Position numbers and translations under genes: made by a program. From an uncultured Bacteroidales bacterium (GTDB lineage Bacteria > Bacteroidota > Bacteroidia > Bacteroidales > UBA932), in the NCBI GenBank assembly GCA_900544815.1, contig UQWT01000004.1, forward strand, positions 1 to 55,264: a stretch of 55,264 nucleotides of DNA, in the 5' to 3' direction. The notes under the pieces were generated by a model, which saw nothing but the letters and a program-made list of their open reading frames with translations, was not told where the DNA came from and did not search any database. The stretch's first letter is position 1, and each line of letters begins with the position of its first letter. Positions 1 through 9,440 of the stretch are shown here, piece by piece.

Positions 1-47
1 TCTAAACAGAATCCATACGCTCACTTTTCTACCGTTTAGAGCGTATG
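1..47. repeat. Overlapping inverted repeats at the left window edge
   Basis: GTTTAGAGCGTATG at 34-47 has two partial inverted partners to its left. TCTAAAC at 1-7 pairs with 34-40, and CATACGCTC at 14-22 pairs with 39-47. The two pairings interleave. If CATACGC lay just before position 1, the repeat would be a perfect 14-base inverted repeat with a direct copy inside, but that cannot be seen. It could be the terminator of an upstream gene or a recombination site. It lies immediately before a BspA-like gene fragment that has no start. Confidence 0.35.
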
Positions 48-57
48 ATACTGATAA

Positions 58-477
58 TCAACTAATAATAGATACAAGGGCTGTCCGATAACTTCAGTTA
101 CTCTCCCTGAATCATTGGAATTTATTGGTGCGAGAGTCTTTTCGTGTGCAGGACTTACGGAAATAACAATTCCGGGAAAGGTAAAGGAGGTTGGAGAAGC
201 TGCATTTAACGAATGCAAAATTGCAACTGTAGATCTGCCCGCTTCAATAGAATCTGTGCATGCAACGGCCTTTGTCTGGGAAGCTGCAACAACAGTTATA
301 TGTCGTGCGGAGGCAGTTCCTGCAACACCTAATACGGATGAGTTTAATAATAGCTGGCCTCCTTTTTATAAGTTGAAAAAGGGCAGTTGCAAACTTAAAG
401 TTCCTGCAGCATCATTGGATGCATACAAGGCTGCGTGGGGTAAATATTTTGGCGAAGAGAATATAGAGAGTCTGTAG
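58..477 (+). pseudogene. BspA-type leucine-rich repeat protein, 3' fragment without a start
   Basis: The frame is open from 58 to the TAG at 475-477 and reads as the last LRR_5 (BspA-type) repeats of a surface protein. CPITSVTLPESLEFIG is followed by FSCAGLTEITIPGKVKEVGE, then a tail (KVPAASLDAYKAAWGKYF) typical of the carboxyl end of Bacteroidales LRR_5 proteins. No ATG starts it. The first possible start is TTG at 115, inside a repeat, and stops at 37, 46, 52 and 55 block the frame upstream. No signal peptide or promoter is visible. It is a truncated pseudogene or a silent 3' cassette. BspA-like proteins are usually exported adhesins. The fragment probably has no function where it stands. 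Confidence 0.6.
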
Positions 478-488
478 CTAGGTAAGTG

Positions 489-549
489 TTGGCTTTGGCG
501 TTAACATTGGCAATTTAGGTGTAGAGAGAGTAAAGAAAGCCAAAGCTAT
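489..549. repeat. Intergenic hexamer repeat (GCCAAA/GCCAAC type)
   Basis: TTGGCTTTGGCGTTAACATTGGC-type sequence at 489-511 reads on the minus strand as GCCAAT, GTTAAC, GCCAAA, GCCAAC. AAAGCCAAAGCTAT at 536-549 is the same family in the other orientation, so the two blocks face each other. Related arrays lie at 5809-6012, 13179-13268, 45633-45783 and 48279-48303. Confidence 0.6.
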
Positions 550-551
550 AA

Positions 552-588
552 CGGGGGTATCGGAGCAATTTCGGTATCCTCGTTTTTT
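552..588 (+). terminator. Rho-independent terminator
   Basis: CGGGGGTATCG (552-562) can pair with CGGTATCCTCG (572-582), including some G-U pairs, around a nine-base loop. Six T follow at 583-588. It would end transcription coming from the BspA fragment side, and the next promoter begins right after it. Confidence 0.7.
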
Positions 589-606
589 ATATAAAAACGG
601 TTTTGT

Positions 607-614
607 TATCTTTG
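607..614 (+). promoter_or_regulatory. Promoter -7 box of the antiporter gene
   Basis: TATCTTTG fits the Bacteroidota -7 consensus TAnnTTTG and lies 22 bases before the ATG at 637. The -33 region falls in the T-run of the preceding terminator (TTTTTT at 583-588) rather than in a clear TTTG. Confidence 0.6.
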
Positions 615-636
615 TAGACTTGAATACATCATACCT

Positions 637-2706
637 ATGAACCTGCTGCTGTTTTCAAACATAACCTTGCCGTTAGAGGATCCTATACTCAAATCACTGT
701 TGGTTTTGGGTATTATACTGTTAGCTCCGCTTCTGTTGAACAAACTTAAGATACCACACCTTTTAGGGCTTATCATTGCCGGGGCGGTAATAGGTCCAAA
801 CGGCCTTAACCTTATCTTAAGGGACAGCAGCATGGAGCTGTTCGGTATGGCCGGCATCCTGTATATAATGTTTTTGTCGGGATTAGAATTAGATATGAAG
901 GACTTTAAAAAAAACAGCTACAGGAGTGCGGTCTTTGGCCTTTATACATTCTGTATTCCGCTGCTTTTTGGAATATTGGCAGGTTACTATCTGTTGGGTT
1001 TTTCTATATATTCATCTATTCTGCTAGCAGGGCTGTTCGCTTCGCAGACATTAATAGCATATCCTATAGTGAGCAAGTTGGGAATTGCAAGAGACAAGGC
1101 GGTGACAATAGCTGTTGGTGGCACTGTTATTACAGACACACTTGCCCTGCTGCTGCTTACTGTAGTTGTAGGGATAGCTACCGGGGTGGTAGACGATACA
1201 TTCTGGTACAGGCTTAGCGGTTCTGTTATTGCCTGTATTGCGGTTATTGTGCTGCTTTTCCCTATTGTAGCCCGCCGGTTCTTCAAATGGTGTAGCGATA
1301 GTGTGTCGCAATATATATTTGTTCTTGTAATGGTGTTTGTGGGGGCGTGGCTCTCTCATCTTGCAGGATTGGAGCCTATAATAGGGGCGTTTTTGGCCGG
1401 TTTGGCGTTAAACAGGCTTATCCCAAAGACATCTGCGCTTATGAACAGAGTGGTCTTTGTTGGAAATGCGCTGTTGATACCGTTCTTCCTTATAGGTGTT
1501 GGAATGTTAATAGATTACAGGGCTTTTTTTAGGGATTGGGAGAGCATAAAGGTTGCAGCGGTTATGATTGTGCTGGTAACTGTTGCAAAATTCATAGCGG
1601 CATATCTTACGCAAAAGAGTTTTAGACTGTCTAAAGACCAGCGGACACTTATCTTTGGACTGAGTTCGGCGCATGTTGCTGCAACACTTGCAGCTGTTAT
1701 GGTGGGCTACAATGTTATAACGGGATATGCGGAGACGGGAGAGCCTGTAAGACTTCTCAATGAGAGCGTACTTAACGGAACAATTCTAATGATACTATTT
1801 ACCTGTATAGTATCTACATTTGCAACTCAGGTAGGTGCTCATAATATTGCAATGAAGGGAGATGTATCTGATGCAGAGGATTCGGATAAGGAGCGTGTGG
1901 CGGAGCATGTCCTTATCCCTGTGGAGCCAAACAGCAAGACAGAGGAGTTAGTTGCGCTTGGCATTGCCATTACAAAGCAGAAGCATCGCAGCCTGTATGC
2001 ACTAAGGGCTTTGGATAACAGATTGGATGATTCGGATACGCAGAAAGATGCGCAAAAGCTGTTGGATAGGGCTGTTACGGCAGCATCAGCAGCAAATATT
2101 CATATAGACAGTCTGTTAAGGTATGACGTGAATGAGGTAAATGCTATTGTGAGTGTTGTTCTTGAGAGAAATATAACGGATTTAGTGGTTGAGCGTAATA
2201 ATTTTGAGACAGCTCAGTTTAGCAGAAGCCTGCATGACATAGTATACGGTACCAATGTAACAACATTCATATACAGGTCTGTACAGCATTTTGCCACAAT
2301 AAAGCGTCATATTGTTGTTGTGCCAAAACGGGCTGAGCTTGAGGCAGGGTTCAATACATGGGTGCTACGTGTGCGCCATTTGGCACATGATACAAAGAGC
2401 AGACTGCTCTTTTATGCAACCGAACCTACACTGCAGCAATTGCAGAAAAAGAGAAGAAAGGTTGATATTGCAACATACTCTGCATATCCGGCAGAGGAGA
2501 ATTTGGAGAGACAGATTTCCAATATCCTGCAGGAGATAAAAAGTGATGATTGCTTATGGGTGGTAATGAGCCGCAAAGATGGTGTCTCATATCAGACCTG
2601 CATGAGCAGGGTTCCAGCATTCATGGAACGGAGTCTGCCGCAAAGCAGTTACGTTCTTCTTTTCCCTGTTCAGGCGGCAGAGGATGGAGACAGCAGATAT
2701 ATATAG
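637..2706 (+). CDS. Cation/proton antiporter (CPA2 family) with Usp-like C-terminal domain
   Basis: The 689-residue protein has about twelve hydrophobic segments in residues 1-400 and a soluble region from about residue 420 to the end. The membrane part resembles KefB/NhaP-like CPA2 monovalent cation:proton antiporters, with glycine-rich motifs such as LGLIIAGAVIGPNGL near the start and GAFLAGLALNRLIP in the middle. The cytoplasmic tail (HVLIPVEPNSKTEELVALGI onward) looks like a universal-stress-protein fold, as found on many Bacteroidota antiporters. It probably exchanges Na+ or K+ for H+ at the inner membrane; the ion cannot be told from sequence. A TAnnTTTG promoter lies 22 bases upstream of the ATG and a terminator precedes that, so it is probably transcribed alone. 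Confidence 0.85.
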   Translation: MNLLLFSNITLPLEDPILKSLLVLGIILLAPLLLNKLKIPHLLGLIIAGAVIGPNGLNLILRDSSMELFGMAGILYIMFLSGLELDMKDFKKNSYRSAVFGLYTFCIPLLFGILAGYYLLGFSIYSSILLAGLFASQTLIAYPIVSKLGIARDKAVTIAVGGTVITDTLALLLLTVVVGIATGVVDDTFWYRLSGSVIACIAVIVLLFPIVARRFFKWCSDSVSQYIFVLVMVFVGAWLSHLAGLEPIIGAFLAGLALNRLIPKTSALMNRVVFVGNALLIPFFLIGVGMLIDYRAFFRDWESIKVAAVMIVLVTVAKFIAAYLTQKSFRLSKDQRTLIFGLSSAHVAATLAAVMVGYNVITGYAETGEPVRLLNESVLNGTILMILFTCIVSTFATQVGAHNIAMKGDVSDAEDSDKERVAEHVLIPVEPNSKTEELVALGIAITKQKHRSLYALRALDNRLDDSDTQKDAQKLLDRAVTAASAANIHIDSLLRYDVNEVNAIVSVVLERNITDLVVERNNFETAQFSRSLHDIVYGTNVTTFIYRSVQHFATIKRHIVVVPKRAELEAGFNTWVLRVRHLAHDTKSRLLFYATEPTLQQLQKKRRKVDIATYSAYPAEENLERQISNILQEIKSDDCLWVVMSRKDGVSYQTCMSRVPAFMERSLPQSSYVLLFPVQAAEDGDSRYI

Positions 2707-2790
2707 GTGCGGTTTAAACCTATACGATATTGGATAATCTAACATAGATGCTAATTCTAAATAATTAATATAAAAGATACAAGACGGTTT

Positions 2791-5700
2791 ATGAAAAAAC
2801 TATTACTGACCTTAGCTTTATCTGTATGTGCAGTGGCTGCAGTTCCGGCCCTTGCGCAGCAGAAATCAAAGCCTGCAATGGATCACAGCGTGTATGATAA
2901 CTGGAAAAACCTTACACGTATCCGCTCGGTTTATAACAGCAATCTCTTCTATTATTCCGTAAATCCGCAGGAGGGAGACATTGTTTTTGTTGTCTACGAT
3001 GCAAAAACAGGTAAAGAACAGAGATTTGACAGATTTTATCCATCTGATTTCTCTGTAGACGGCAAGTGGATGGTTGGAACAATCAGGGCTACATATAAAC
3101 AGTTGAGAGATGCAAAGATCAACAAGGAGAAGAAACGCCCCAATGCAGAGGCGCCAAAAGATACTTTGGTAGTTGTAAATCTGCAGACAGGCGCCATTCA
3201 TAAATATCCAAACTACAAGAGCCTTTCTACTCCGGATATTTTAAAAGACTGTTTTGCCTTTATGCTTAAACCTCAAAAGGAGGATGCAAAAAAGAAACAG
3301 GCAGATACCACAAAGGCAGCTCAGGACAGTACAAAAGTAAAGGCTGCAAAGCCGGCCCCCGAGAGCAATCTTTATGTGATGAATATGGCAAAAGGTACAA
3401 TAGATACCATAAAGAATGTAGACAAATACAGGTTCATGCGTAACGGTACCCTTGCCTACATTACCAAATTGCCGGAGGAGAAGAAGGATAGCAAGAAGGG
3501 AAAAGATACATCAAAGGTTGAAGCTTCAAAGGCACTCACAAAGACAGACCTTAGAGCCGATATGGATACAATGAAGTTTGGTCTGTTCCTTTACGAGCCT
3601 GCTACAAAGGCTTCAAAAGAGATTCTGATAGGAAGAAAAGGGGCAAAAATAAATCTTCCTGTAAGAAATACTGCAACAGGTTATTATGCTTTTATGGCTC
3701 AGTTGGATACTGCAAAAAAAGCCAAGAACAACTTTGCTGTCTATATGTATAACGGCAAAGGAATGGCATTCAAGGTGGCGGACAGCACATCTGCAGGGCT
3801 TCCAAAAGGCTGGATAATAAGCGAGAACGGTAAGGTTAGCTTTAGCAGGAGCGGAAAAAGGCTCTTCTTTGGCACATCTCCAAAACCTGCCGAAAAAGAT
3901 ACCACCCTATACGATTTTGAGCGTGCGAAATTGGATATTTGGTCTTGGGATGCAGACTACAACCAGCCTATGCAGCTTCTTAGCAAACAGAAGGATCTTA
4001 AGAAGACATACACGGCATTTATTAATGTAAACGAGGTATCGGCCGAGAAACTTGGCAAACTTAATCAGATTGCAGACGAGAACTTTGAGTATGTTATGCC
4101 GCTTGCAAACGGAGACTCGGACTATGCAGTTGTAAACTATACCTCAATAGCCAACAAGATTCAGACACAGTGGGATGTGATTCCGTTAACGGACTACTAT
4201 GTAATGAATGTTAAGACAGGTGAGATTAAATCGGTTGCCAAAGAGAGCAGGATAGAATTTATGTCTCAGTCTGTAGACGGCAAATGGAGTGTGGGCTATA
4301 ACTATGCAGACAGCTGTTGGTACTCTTTGAATGTTCCTGCCGGGGAGATGAAGAACATTACCAAAGATATTCCTGTAAACTTCTATGACGAGTCTAACGA
4401 CAGACCTATGCCTGCAGAGCCGTACAGAGGAACAACTTTCCTTTCGGATAATACGGTTATTATTCCCGACAAATACGACTATTGGAAGATAGACCTTGAG
4501 GGGAAGAGGCTGCCTGTAAACTTTACAAACGGTGTTGGTAGAGCCAATAAACGTACTTTGAAGGCTATGGACCTTAACAATGATACTCTTGAGTTTAGAA
4601 AAGGTGGAATTGATATAAACAGACCTATTTATCTGAGCACATTCAATGAAAAAACAAAAATGGATGGCGTTTATGAGTTGCTTGGCGCAAACAAGATTTT
4701 GGGTACTCCTGCAAATGTTAAGAATGCAAAAGCTCCCAAATATGGTGCAAAAATCAATTTGCTTACAGAGCAACCTGCATACTTTGGCGCATTTGCAATA
4801 TGGAACGACAAGACTCCTAAATTTGCTTATACAAAGGGTCGTTTTGAAACAGGTGTAAATGTATGGTTTACTGCAGACAAGTTTGTTACCGAGAAACAGT
4901 TGTCAGATATTAATCCACAGCAGAGAGAGTACAATTGGGGTACAGCCGAACTGTTCAGCTGGAAGACAGCAGACGGCATAGATGCAGAGGGTATTATTTT
5001 TAAACCGGAGGATTTTGACCCTAACAAGAAATATCCTGTAATGATCTATTTCTATGAGAAGAACTCGGAGACCCTCTATATGCCAAGGGTACCTGCTCCA
5101 AGCCGTTCAACAGTGAACATACCAATGTTTGTAAGTAACGGTTATATAGTTTTTGTTCCCGACATGTACTACAAAGACGGCCATCCGGGCAAATCTGCAA
5201 TGAAATCACTTATGCCTGCTGTTGAGAAGTTGGAGAAGGAGTTCAGTTGGATAGACGGAAGCAAGATGGCTATTCAGGGACAGAGCTGGGGCGGTTATCA
5301 GGTTGCATATATAATAACCCAGACCGATAAGTTTGCGGCAGCAGGTGCCGGTGCTCCTGTTTCAAATATGACAAGTGCATACGGCGGAATGCGTTGGGGC
5401 ACCGGAATGACACGTCAGTTCCAGTATGAGCAGACACAGAGTCGTATAGGAAAGAACCTTTGGGACGGTTTTGACTTGTATGTAGAGAACTCGCCTCTGT
5501 TCTTTGCCCCTGCTGTAAAGACCCCGGTGCTTATTATGCACAACGACCGGGATGGAGCGGTTCCATGGTATCAGGGTATTGAGTTCTTTACAGGCCTGAG
5601 GCGTTTGGGCAAGGTTGCATGGCTACTGCAGTATAACGATGAGGATCACAATCTTGTAGAGCGTAAGAATGCCAAAGATTTGAGCATAAGGCTGCAACAG

Positions 5701-5808
5701 TTCTTTGATCACTATCTTAAGGGTGCTCCAATGCCTAAATGGATGACCCCTCACGGAAGACCTGCTGTAGACAAAGACTTTACCATGTCTTACGAGTTGT
5801 GTGAATAG
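2791..5808 (+). CDS. Exported S9 family (prolyl oligopeptidase-type) serine peptidase
   Basis: The 1005-residue protein starts with a signal peptide (MKKLLLTLALSVCAV onward, likely cut after ALA) and should be periplasmic or surface-exposed. A long beta-propeller-like region is followed by a C-terminal alpha/beta hydrolase domain. The expected triad is visible: Ser832 in GQSWGGY, Asp921 in HNDRDGAVP and His953 in DEDHNL. S9 peptidases cut short peptides, often after proline or a hydrophobic residue; specificity here is unknown. Two lysine-rich, low-complexity inserts (about residues 160-195 and 226-250) make it longer than the usual 700-850. No TAnnTTTG promoter is visible in the 84-base gap upstream, so it may be read from the antiporter transcript. 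The next gene is a second S9 peptidase. Confidence 0.9.
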   Translation: MKKLLLTLALSVCAVAAVPALAQQKSKPAMDHSVYDNWKNLTRIRSVYNSNLFYYSVNPQEGDIVFVVYDAKTGKEQRFDRFYPSDFSVDGKWMVGTIRATYKQLRDAKINKEKKRPNAEAPKDTLVVVNLQTGAIHKYPNYKSLSTPDILKDCFAFMLKPQKEDAKKKQADTTKAAQDSTKVKAAKPAPESNLYVMNMAKGTIDTIKNVDKYRFMRNGTLAYITKLPEEKKDSKKGKDTSKVEASKALTKTDLRADMDTMKFGLFLYEPATKASKEILIGRKGAKINLPVRNTATGYYAFMAQLDTAKKAKNNFAVYMYNGKGMAFKVADSTSAGLPKGWIISENGKVSFSRSGKRLFFGTSPKPAEKDTTLYDFERAKLDIWSWDADYNQPMQLLSKQKDLKKTYTAFINVNEVSAEKLGKLNQIADENFEYVMPLANGDSDYAVVNYTSIANKIQTQWDVIPLTDYYVMNVKTGEIKSVAKESRIEFMSQSVDGKWSVGYNYADSCWYSLNVPAGEMKNITKDIPVNFYDESNDRPMPAEPYRGTTFLSDNTVIIPDKYDYWKIDLEGKRLPVNFTNGVGRANKRTLKAMDLNNDTLEFRKGGIDINRPIYLSTFNEKTKMDGVYELLGANKILGTPANVKNAKAPKYGAKINLLTEQPAYFGAFAIWNDKTPKFAYTKGRFETGVNVWFTADKFVTEKQLSDINPQQREYNWGTAELFSWKTADGIDAEGIIFKPEDFDPNKKYPVMIYFYEKNSETLYMPRVPAPSRSTVNIPMFVSNGYIVFVPDMYYKDGHPGKSAMKSLMPAVEKLEKEFSWIDGSKMAIQGQSWGGYQVAYIITQTDKFAAAGAGAPVSNMTSAYGGMRWGTGMTRQFQYEQTQSRIGKNLWDGFDLYVENSPLFFAPAVKTPVLIMHNDRDGAVPWYQGIEFFTGLRRLGKVAWLLQYNDEDHNLVERKNAKDLSIRLQQFFDHYLKGAPMPKWMTPHGRPAVDKDFTMSYELCE

Positions 5809-6012
5809 CGTTGGCTTTGGCACTAAATAAGTTTATAGTGCATAGCTTATTGTTTATAGTCAGTTTTAAAGTTCGTAGATGAAAAGTTGAAAGTTTAAAC
5901 TTAAAACTAACATCTTTTAGGCTTTAAACTAATAGTTGAAACTTAAGCTAAAGCCAAAGCCAAAGCTAAAGCTAAAGCTAAAGCCAAAGCCAAAGCTAAA
6001 GCTAACGCAAAA
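5809..6012. repeat. Intergenic region with an 11-unit hexamer array
   Basis: The 240-base gap between the two S9 genes has no gene. GCGTTGGCTTTGGC follows the stop codon at 5809. Degenerate tracts such as TTTATAGTGCATAGC and AGTTGAAAGTTTAAAC fill the middle. A tandem array runs from 5947 to 6012 with the units GCTAAA, GCCAAA x2, GCTAAA x3, GCCAAA x2, GCTAAA, GCTAAC, GCAAAA. The opening GGCTTTGGC is in inverse orientation to the array, so a transcript could fold into a long imperfect hairpin. Confidence 0.85.
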
Positions 6013-6048
6013 ACGTTACATAGAAATGTAAAAAATAAAATATATAAG

Positions 6049-8280
6049 ATGAAGATAATGAAAGCTATATTGTCGGCCGCAGTGGTGGTTTCCGCTGCAG
6101 GTTGCGGCGGGGGTGGCGTACAGCAGCCATCCCAATCAAATGAACCGATTATCGGGAAGCAGAGAATAGAGATAAAGGAGGGGAGACTAACCCCGGAGAT
6201 TATGCACATGATGGGCAAGGTCTCAGACCCTCAGGTTTCTCCCAACGGGAAACATATCCTGTACGGTGTTACATATACAAGTATCGAACAGAACAAGGGC
6301 AACCGCGAGCTGTTCCTCATAAATGCAGACGGCAGCGGTAATGTGCAACTTATGAGCACTCCAAAGAGTGAGAGCAATGCACGTTGGGTAGATGACAGCA
6401 AGATTGCCTATATGCGCGGAGGACAGATATTTGTGGCAGACCTCTCTACAGACTGCACAAAACTGATAAACGAAAAGCAGATGTCGGCATTTGTAGAGGG
6501 TGAGGAGGCCGATGCGTTTGAGTTGTCTGCCGATGCTTCCAAAATAATGTATATTAAGAATATAAAGGCTAATATTGTACCAACAGACCTTTACCCGGAC
6601 CTTAAAAAGGCTACGGGAAGGACAATCACAGGTCTTATGTACCGTCACTGGGACCATTTTGTTGAGACCATACCTCATACCTTTATTGCAGACTTTAATA
6701 CCGAAGCTCAGGGGGCTATAATCAAACCCGGCAGCGTTGCCTCTCCGGGTCTGATAAAAGAGAAAGATATTCTGCTTCCTAACGAAGCCGCTTTTGAACT
6801 TCCTACACTTCCGTTTGGTGGTTTGGAGCAGTTGAGCTGGAGCCCTAACGGCAAGATGATCGCCTACTCATGCAGAAAGCTCACCGGTAAGGATTATGCT
6901 TTCTCAACAAATACCTCTATCTATCTGTATAATGTGGAGAGCGGTGAGACACAGATTATTACTCCGGGCGTTCACGGTTACGACACAGATCCTTCATTCT
7001 CTCCTGACGGCAGTAAGCTTGCCTATATAAGCATGGAGAGAGACGGCTATGAGGCAGACAAGAAACGCCTGTTTGTATATGATATGCAGAGCGGTGCAAA
7101 GAGTGAACTTACAACGGATTACAAATATGATGTTGAGTCTGTTACATGGGCGCCCGATGGTAACTCTATCTACTTTACCTCTTGCGTAAACGGTCTTACT
7201 GCAATATTCAATGTTGATGTAAACAAGAAACTTGGAGGTGCTATAGCAGACAATCTTGCTACAGGCCCTATAGATGACAGTTTTAACTACGGAGAGGGCA
7301 TTAGAAGAGTCACCTCTGTCTCTGTGATGAATGACTTTGATGCTCCTGCAATCCTTCCTTTGGAGGATGGGTCGTACAGACTTGTTGCTACCAACAAGAG
7401 TATGTTGCGTCCTAATGAGATTGTCTCTGTTGACCCCGCTACAGGCGCAGTTACAGAGCTTACTCAGGAGAACAAGGAGATTCTGGAGGGGTTGGATACT
7501 CCAACCGTTGAGGCTCGTTGGATGAAGACTGTAGACAACAAGAATATGCTTACATGGATTGTCTACCCTCCTCATTTTGATAAATCAAAGGTTTACCCGG
7601 CAGTCATGATGTGCTTGGGCGGCCCTCAGGGTACAATAAGCCAGGGCTTCTCTACCCGTTGGAACTACAGGCTTATGGCTCAGCAGGGTTATATTGTCAT
7701 CCTTCCTAACAGAAGGGGCACAACAGCCTTTGGACAACCTTGGTGCGAGCAGATTTCTGGCGATTACTGCGGTCTTAACATGCAGGATTATCTTACAGCT
7801 GTAGATGAAATGAAGAAGGAACCGTATGTTGGCAAGGTGGCTGCCACAGGTGCAAGTTATGGTGGTTACTCTGTTTATTATCTTGCAGGTATCCATAAGA
7901 ACCGTTTCTCGGCTCTTATTGCACATGCGGGTATATTCAACCAGGAGTCTATGTATATGATGACAGAGGAGATGTGGTTCCCTAACTGGGATAACGGAGG
8001 TGCTCCTTGGGACACCAATCCTGTAGCTGTAAGGCATTACAGCAACTCCCCTCATAAGCTTATAAAGAATTGGAATACCCCTATCCTTATCACTCACGGC
8101 GAGATGGATTACAGGGTTCCTGTCGACCAGGGAATGCAGGCTTTCAATGCCGCTCAGATGATGGGGGTTCCTTCCCGCATGATTCTTTTCCCTGAGGAAA
8201 ATCACTGGATTCTACGCCCTCAGAACTCTGTTCAGTGGAACAGGGAGTTCTTTGGCTGGTTAGACAAATATTGCAAATAA
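6049..8280 (+). CDS. Lipoprotein S9 family peptidase (DPP5-like, S9C type)
   Basis: The 743-residue protein begins with a lipoprotein signal ending in SAAGC (Cys19 lipidated), so it is likely anchored to a membrane facing the periplasm or outside. Residues about 50-440 carry WD40/PD40-like propeller repeats (VSPNGKHILYG, LSWSPNGKMIAYSC, PSFSPDGSKLAYIS). The C-terminal S9 catalytic domain has Ser603 in GASYGGY, Asp687 in GEMDYRVP and His719 in EENHWI. The architecture matches dipeptidyl peptidase 5 and acyl-peptide hydrolase-like enzymes that free dipeptides from oligopeptides; the exact cleavage rule is inferred only. ATG at 6049 is chosen, with ATG at 6058 an alternative that also keeps the lipobox. 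It follows another S9 gene, but 240 bases of repeat separate the two. Confidence 0.88.
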   Translation: MKIMKAILSAAVVVSAAGCGGGGVQQPSQSNEPIIGKQRIEIKEGRLTPEIMHMMGKVSDPQVSPNGKHILYGVTYTSIEQNKGNRELFLINADGSGNVQLMSTPKSESNARWVDDSKIAYMRGGQIFVADLSTDCTKLINEKQMSAFVEGEEADAFELSADASKIMYIKNIKANIVPTDLYPDLKKATGRTITGLMYRHWDHFVETIPHTFIADFNTEAQGAIIKPGSVASPGLIKEKDILLPNEAAFELPTLPFGGLEQLSWSPNGKMIAYSCRKLTGKDYAFSTNTSIYLYNVESGETQIITPGVHGYDTDPSFSPDGSKLAYISMERDGYEADKKRLFVYDMQSGAKSELTTDYKYDVESVTWAPDGNSIYFTSCVNGLTAIFNVDVNKKLGGAIADNLATGPIDDSFNYGEGIRRVTSVSVMNDFDAPAILPLEDGSYRLVATNKSMLRPNEIVSVDPATGAVTELTQENKEILEGLDTPTVEARWMKTVDNKNMLTWIVYPPHFDKSKVYPAVMMCLGGPQGTISQGFSTRWNYRLMAQQGYIVILPNRRGTTAFGQPWCEQISGDYCGLNMQDYLTAVDEMKKEPYVGKVAATGASYGGYSVYYLAGIHKNRFSALIAHAGIFNQESMYMMTEEMWFPNWDNGGAPWDTNPVAVRHYSNSPHKLIKNWNTPILITHGEMDYRVPVDQGMQAFNAAQMMGVPSRMILFPEENHWILRPQNSVQWNREFFGWLDKYCK

Positions 8281-8285
8281 CTTTG
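8278..8285 (+). promoter_or_regulatory. Possible promoter -7 box for the acyl-CoA reductase operon
   Basis: TAACTTTG fits TAnnTTTG and overlaps the stop codon of the S9 peptidase gene. It lies 45 bases before the ATG at 8331. TTTG at 8251-8254 could be the -33 box, but the spacing of 23 is longer than the usual 19. Confidence 0.4.
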
Positions 8286-8330
8286 CCAAACTTACGGTTT
8301 ACGAGTAGTTTTACGTGAAGGGTATCCATT

Positions 8331-9440
8331 ATGTTAGAAGGAGTTTCGGATAAAGCATATCAGCTATCAAATGAGTTGGCATCTGTAGCGCCTGTTTTAA
8401 GGATGCGTGCGGATAACGGGCTATATGACAAGGTGTTTGAGGCGGCATTTGCGGCGAATGAATTTTTTACGCCGTACATGGTAAAGTATGCGTTAGGCGA
8501 AGTCTGCTCTATGATGGAGCACTCCCATCTGTTGGCAGAGATGATTGATGATTATGTCACTACGCTTCCCGACAAATCTCTCATTGAAGGTGAGGTAACG
8601 GTGGAGGCAGGTGCGGTACGGGATTCAGTCACTCGTAATATACTTATAATTATGGCCGGCAACATTCCGTTGGTTGGGTTCCACGATTTTCTATGTGCCC
8701 TTCTGTGCGGATATGACGCAATTGTCAAACTTTCATCAAAAGATGCTGTCCTGCTGCCTTGGCTATATGGCGAGTTGGAGAGATTGTGCCCGGCGGTGAG
8801 GGGAAGAGTAACTTTCATTAGAAACAAGGAGGAGTTGCAAGAAATTAAAAAAACAGATGTAAAGGCTGTTTTGGCAACAGGGAGCAGCTCTACGGTAAAG
8901 ATGATTAACAGGAAATTTGCCGGTATTCCTGTTTTGAGCCGCGGCAGCCGGTTTAGTTTTGCTCTGCTTAAAGGGGATGAAATGGAGGAGCAGATAGATG
9001 CCCTTTGCAACGATATGTTCCTCTACTACGGTCTTGGCTGCAGAAGCGTAAGCAATCTGTTTGTTCCTAACGGCTACGATTTTACAAAAATAATAGAGCA
9101 TGGGCAGAGGTATAGGGAACTACTCACCGGACAAAGATGGCACAACAGCTATAAAAGATGCAGAGCCATTGCCGTTATGGATGGCATCTGCGTTGCGGAC
9201 GGAGGTTTTTTTACGCTTGTTGAAAAGGGGCAGCCATGGATGGAAATGAGCGAGATAGGGGTATGGTATTACAACAATATGAATGATGTTGAACAATTTG
9301 AGGAGAGATTTAAAGATAATATTCAAAAAAAATATCTTACCTTTGGATTGGCTCAGAGACCTAAAGTCAACGAGTTTGCAGATAATAAAAATAGTATATT
9401 CTTTCTTTTACATAATATAGGCTATGATTTACAAGTATAA
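8331..9440 (+). CDS. LuxC-type acyl-CoA reductase
   Basis: The 369-residue protein resembles the LuxC/acyl-CoA reductase family (PF05893), which reduces fatty acyl-CoA or acyl thioesters to the aldehyde with NADPH. Visible signatures are the NIPLVGFHDFLCALLCGYDA segment, a nucleotide-binding-like ATGSSSTVKMINRKF stretch, and a candidate nucleophile Cys237 in YYGLGCRSVSNLF. No membrane segment is seen, so it is probably cytoplasmic. Its 3' end overlaps the next gene by 17 bases, which marks an operon with the pRiA4b-like gene and miaA. Such reductases are common in Bacteroidota, where the product and physiological role are not settled. No luminescence genes are nearby. Confidence 0.85.
   Translation: MLEGVSDKAYQLSNELASVAPVLRMRADNGLYDKVFEAAFAANEFFTPYMVKYALGEVCSMMEHSHLLAEMIDDYVTTLPDKSLIEGEVTVEAGAVRDSVTRNILIIMAGNIPLVGFHDFLCALLCGYDAIVKLSSKDAVLLPWLYGELERLCPAVRGRVTFIRNKEELQEIKKTDVKAVLATGSSSTVKMINRKFAGIPVLSRGSRFSFALLKGDEMEEQIDALCNDMFLYYGLGCRSVSNLFVPNGYDFTKIIEHGQRYRELLTGQRWHNSYKRCRAIAVMDGICVADGGFFTLVEKGQPWMEMSEIGVWYYNNMNDVEQFEERFKDNIQKKYLTFGLAQRPKVNEFADNKNSIFFLLHNIGYDLQV

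Noticed and set aside
5947..6012. Array resembling a CRISPR or tandem protein repeat
   Set aside because: Units are only six bases and contiguous, with no spacers and no cas genes nearby.
5943..6218. Minus-strand open frame with an Ala-Leu repeat end
   Set aside because: The repeat is the translated intergenic hexamer array, and the rest is antisense to the lipoprotein S9 peptidase.
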